Shown here: in pieces, positions 5,400 through 6,786 of the stretch
How positions within the stretch are numbered: position 1 is the first letter of the stretch
How the letters are laid out: each line of letters opens with the position of its first letter
From: Candidatus Methanodesulfokora sp.
Lineage (GTDB): Archaea; Korarchaeota; Korarchaeia; Korarchaeales; Korarchaeaceae
Direction: 5' to 3'
Assembly: GCA_023269865.1 (NCBI GenBank)
Contig: JAGDWR010000106.1
Span: forward strand, 5,954-12,739
Length of the DNA: 6,786 bases
The notes under the pieces: generated by a model
The model's database searches: none
What the model saw: only the letters and a program-made list of their open reading frames with translations
Told to the model about the DNA's origin: nothing
Translations under genes and position numbers: made by a program

Positions 5400-6605
5400 T
5401 TAGATTAGTGCGAGGAAAAGCGGAATATCATCCTCGCTAAGCATAGTTACACCTTTCGGGTACCTCCTATGAGGCTTTCCTGCTTTCACCTCTATCTTGA
5501 GCTCGCCGGCTATAGCGTCAATCTCATAGGAGTCCCTCCAGTAGTAGACCGAGCCATGCTTCCTGAGCAGGTGCTCCTGCACAACCCATTCATACAATGC
5601 TGGCTCTAGGAACTCAGTGGAAGTCCATATCGATAGCGCTTTAGCGAGGAAGGGGTCCCTGATGAAGAACTTCCTCTCCTTCCTGAACTTAGGAGAGCCA
5701 TCGAAGTAGAGAGCCTGGCCGAGCACCATTAAGGCAGAGAAAAACTCAACGTACTCTCTAACCGTCCTGTGGGAGATCGAGAGCTGGGAAGCTACTGAAT
5801 TGAAGGAAATTGGGGAGGGAGCTGCCCTGAGGAGCTGAGAAATGATGCTAATAGCTATATCCAGGCTTCTTCCCACCCTGAGTATTTCTCCCTCAATCGA
5901 CCTTATGAGCTGCTCCGCTGCACTTGGATCACTGTTTAACGGCAAGGGAAAGCCTCCGGTCCTGAGGTAATCCCTGAAATACGATCTAATCTTGCTGGCC
6001 TGAGGAAGGAGGATATCGAAATTTCTCGGATCCTCGGAGGGCTCGACCTCAACTCCCATAACAGATAAGTACTCCCTGAAGGAGAGTGGAAGAACGCTCA
6101 GCTCCTTGCCTTTTCCCATCCTACCTGGAAGAAGCTCAACCTCCCCCTTAAGCCTGAGCGATGAGGACCCGCTGAGGATCAGGACATCATTTCTAAAGGA
6201 GCCTGCATCAACATAACCCTTAACCAGCCTCCACCATCCCGGGACGCTTGTCACTTCATCAAGCACTATCAAGCAGCTTTTCAACGCCCTAGCTTTCCTT
6301 ATCCTGAGGTAGGTATCTAAGAGCGCTTTGAAGGACTCGAAAGTAGGCGCTAGATCCAAGTTCAAATAGAGTATCGAGAGGGCATCCCTCCTCCTCAGCT
6401 CCTCCTCGATCAATATGTGCAGCCCTGTCGTCTTTCCTACTAGCCTAGGCCCGATAACAACATTAAGTGAGAACGGCTCCAAGCTCAAGCCTTCTATCCA
6501 TTTTGGTCTCCATCTAACCCTTCTTCCCTCCCAACTCTCTACTACCGGGCTTCTCCTCCCCTCCCACCAGGGATTGAGGAGGGCGAGTGTTTCATCAGCA
6601 CTCAT
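5400..6605 (-). CDS. Archaeal AAA ATPase with C-terminal DUF4143/nuclease-like domain
   Basis: A 401-residue protein when started at ATG 6605. Positions from that Met: Walker A GPRLVGKTT (52-60), Walker B CLIVLDEV (111-118), sensor-like ILSGSSS (143-149), the LPLSFREYL block typical of this family (172-180), a winged helix-like segment SVASQLSISHRTVREYVEFF (270-289), and a C-terminal EID...IEVKAG block (Asp363, Glu372, Lys374) with the spacing of a PD-(D/E)xK nuclease fold. Proteins with this AAA_14+DUF4143 layout are abundant in archaea and bacteria; their role is not established, and proposals include DNA or membrane-associated NTPase switches. The start matters: an upstream in-frame TTG at 6623 lies only 3 nt after the TATA box and could hardly be transcribed, whereas ATG 6605 falls at the predicted transcription start (leaderless). 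The gene stands alone, with AT-rich gaps on both sides, and may be a mobile or accessory locus. Confidence 0.88.
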   Translation of the reverse strand: MSADETLALLNPWWEGRRSPVVESWEGRRVRWRPKWIEGLSLEPFSLNVVIGPRLVGKTTGLHILIEEELRRRDALSILYLNLDLAPTFESFKALLDTYLRIRKARALKSCLIVLDEVTSVPGWWRLVKGYVDAGSFRNDVLILSGSSSLRLKGEVELLPGRMGKGKELSVLPLSFREYLSVMGVEVEPSEDPRNFDILLPQASKIRSYFRDYLRTGGFPLPLNSDPSAAEQLIRSIEGEILRVGRSLDIAISIISQLLRAAPSPISFNSVASQLSISHRTVREYVEFFSALMVLGQALYFDGSPKFRKERKFFIRDPFLAKALSIWTSTEFLEPALYEWVVQEHLLRKHGSVYYWRDSYEIDAIAGELKIEVKAGKPHRRYPKGVTMLSEDDIPLFLALI

Positions 6606-6627
6606 TGGTACTTCAAGTATCAAGAGA

Positions 6628-6635
6628 TATATAAA
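6628..6635 (-). promoter_or_regulatory. TATA box of the DUF4143 ATPase gene
   Basis: TTTATATA on the minus strand, preceded by AAGGA as a possible BRE, is centred about 26 nt before ATG 6605. This is the best archaeal promoter match in the window and fixes the ATG rather than TTG 6623 as start. Confidence 0.7.
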
Positions 6636-6786
6636 TCCTTGGTAGCTAGAGTGCCAAAGATAACTCGACCTATATGCATCGAATTTACCTAATGTTTCAC
6701 CTTCAGAAGTGAAAAGAGAATCGAAGAATCTCCATTAAGATCTTCCTCAGCAAAGAATCTCATTCTCTCTATTCATCTGAGGAGGA
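6636..6786. other. Intergenic sequence upstream of the DUF4143 gene
   Basis: All three minus-strand frames are broken by stops, so no gene enters from the right on this strand. The last bases (GAGGAGGA, 6779-6786, plus strand) resemble a Shine-Dalgarno site for a divergent gene starting beyond the window, and CTATATGC (6670-6677) is a poor candidate plus-strand TATA box. AGAATC occurs three times (about 6718, 6724, 6756); significance unclear. Confidence 0.45.

Noticed and set aside
5303..5405. Plus-strand open stretch ending at 5405 and a 13-codon ATG frame (MRWKLIILIFVTY) within the gap
   Set aside because: The longer stretch has no start codon and the short one no clear promoter or ribosome site; too short to support as genes or as a pseudogene.
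6718..6768. Three AGAATC words and AGAAT-CTC-ATTCT as a repeat array
   Set aside because: Units are too short and unevenly spaced for a CRISPR or iteron array; expected in purine-rich AT-biased sequence.

Overview
The window looks like chromosomal DNA from a thermophilic archaeon, most likely of the TACK/Korarchaeota side of the tree. Reasons: a FlaI/TadA-type ATPase paired with a FlaJ/TadC-type membrane protein, a seryl-tRNA synthetase with archaeal-looking motifs, an archaeal AAA+DUF4143 ATPase, heavy use of AGG/AGA for Arg and ATA for Ile, and archaeal TATA boxes about 25-28 nt upstream of start codons (leaderless transcription). The exact lineage cannot be fixed from this sequence alone.

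All six supported genes lie on the minus strand, so they read from right to left. In transcription order: an AAA ATPase with a C-terminal DUF4143/nuclease-like domain (6605-5400); an AT-rich intergenic region (5399-5125); a 137-residue aspartic-protease-fold protein whose catalytic Asp position reads Asn (5124-4711); serS, seryl-tRNA synthetase (4680-3313); a type IV pilus/archaellum-type secretion ATPase (3229-2000); its overlapping membrane platform partner (2040-1084); and the N-terminal 340 codons of an SMC ATPase (1022-1, running off the left edge).

The genes form several functional units rather than one pathway: ATPase plus platform is an obvious translationally coupled pair, the protease-fold gene and serS are close neighbours but serS has its own TATA box across the preceding stop codon, and smc also has its own TATA box. 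No prepilin, prepilin peptidase, ScpA/ScpB, tRNA, rRNA, CRISPR array or transposon is visible.

The most notable observation is the SMC. Head motifs are canonical, but the hinge domain appears to begin near residue 305-311 instead of near residue 500, so the N-terminal coiled-coil arm is less than half the usual length. Other points worth attention are the atypical Walker B/Asp-box region of the secretion ATPase, the Asn-for-Asp change in the protease-like protein, and a start-site correction for the DUF4143 ATPase based on its TATA box.
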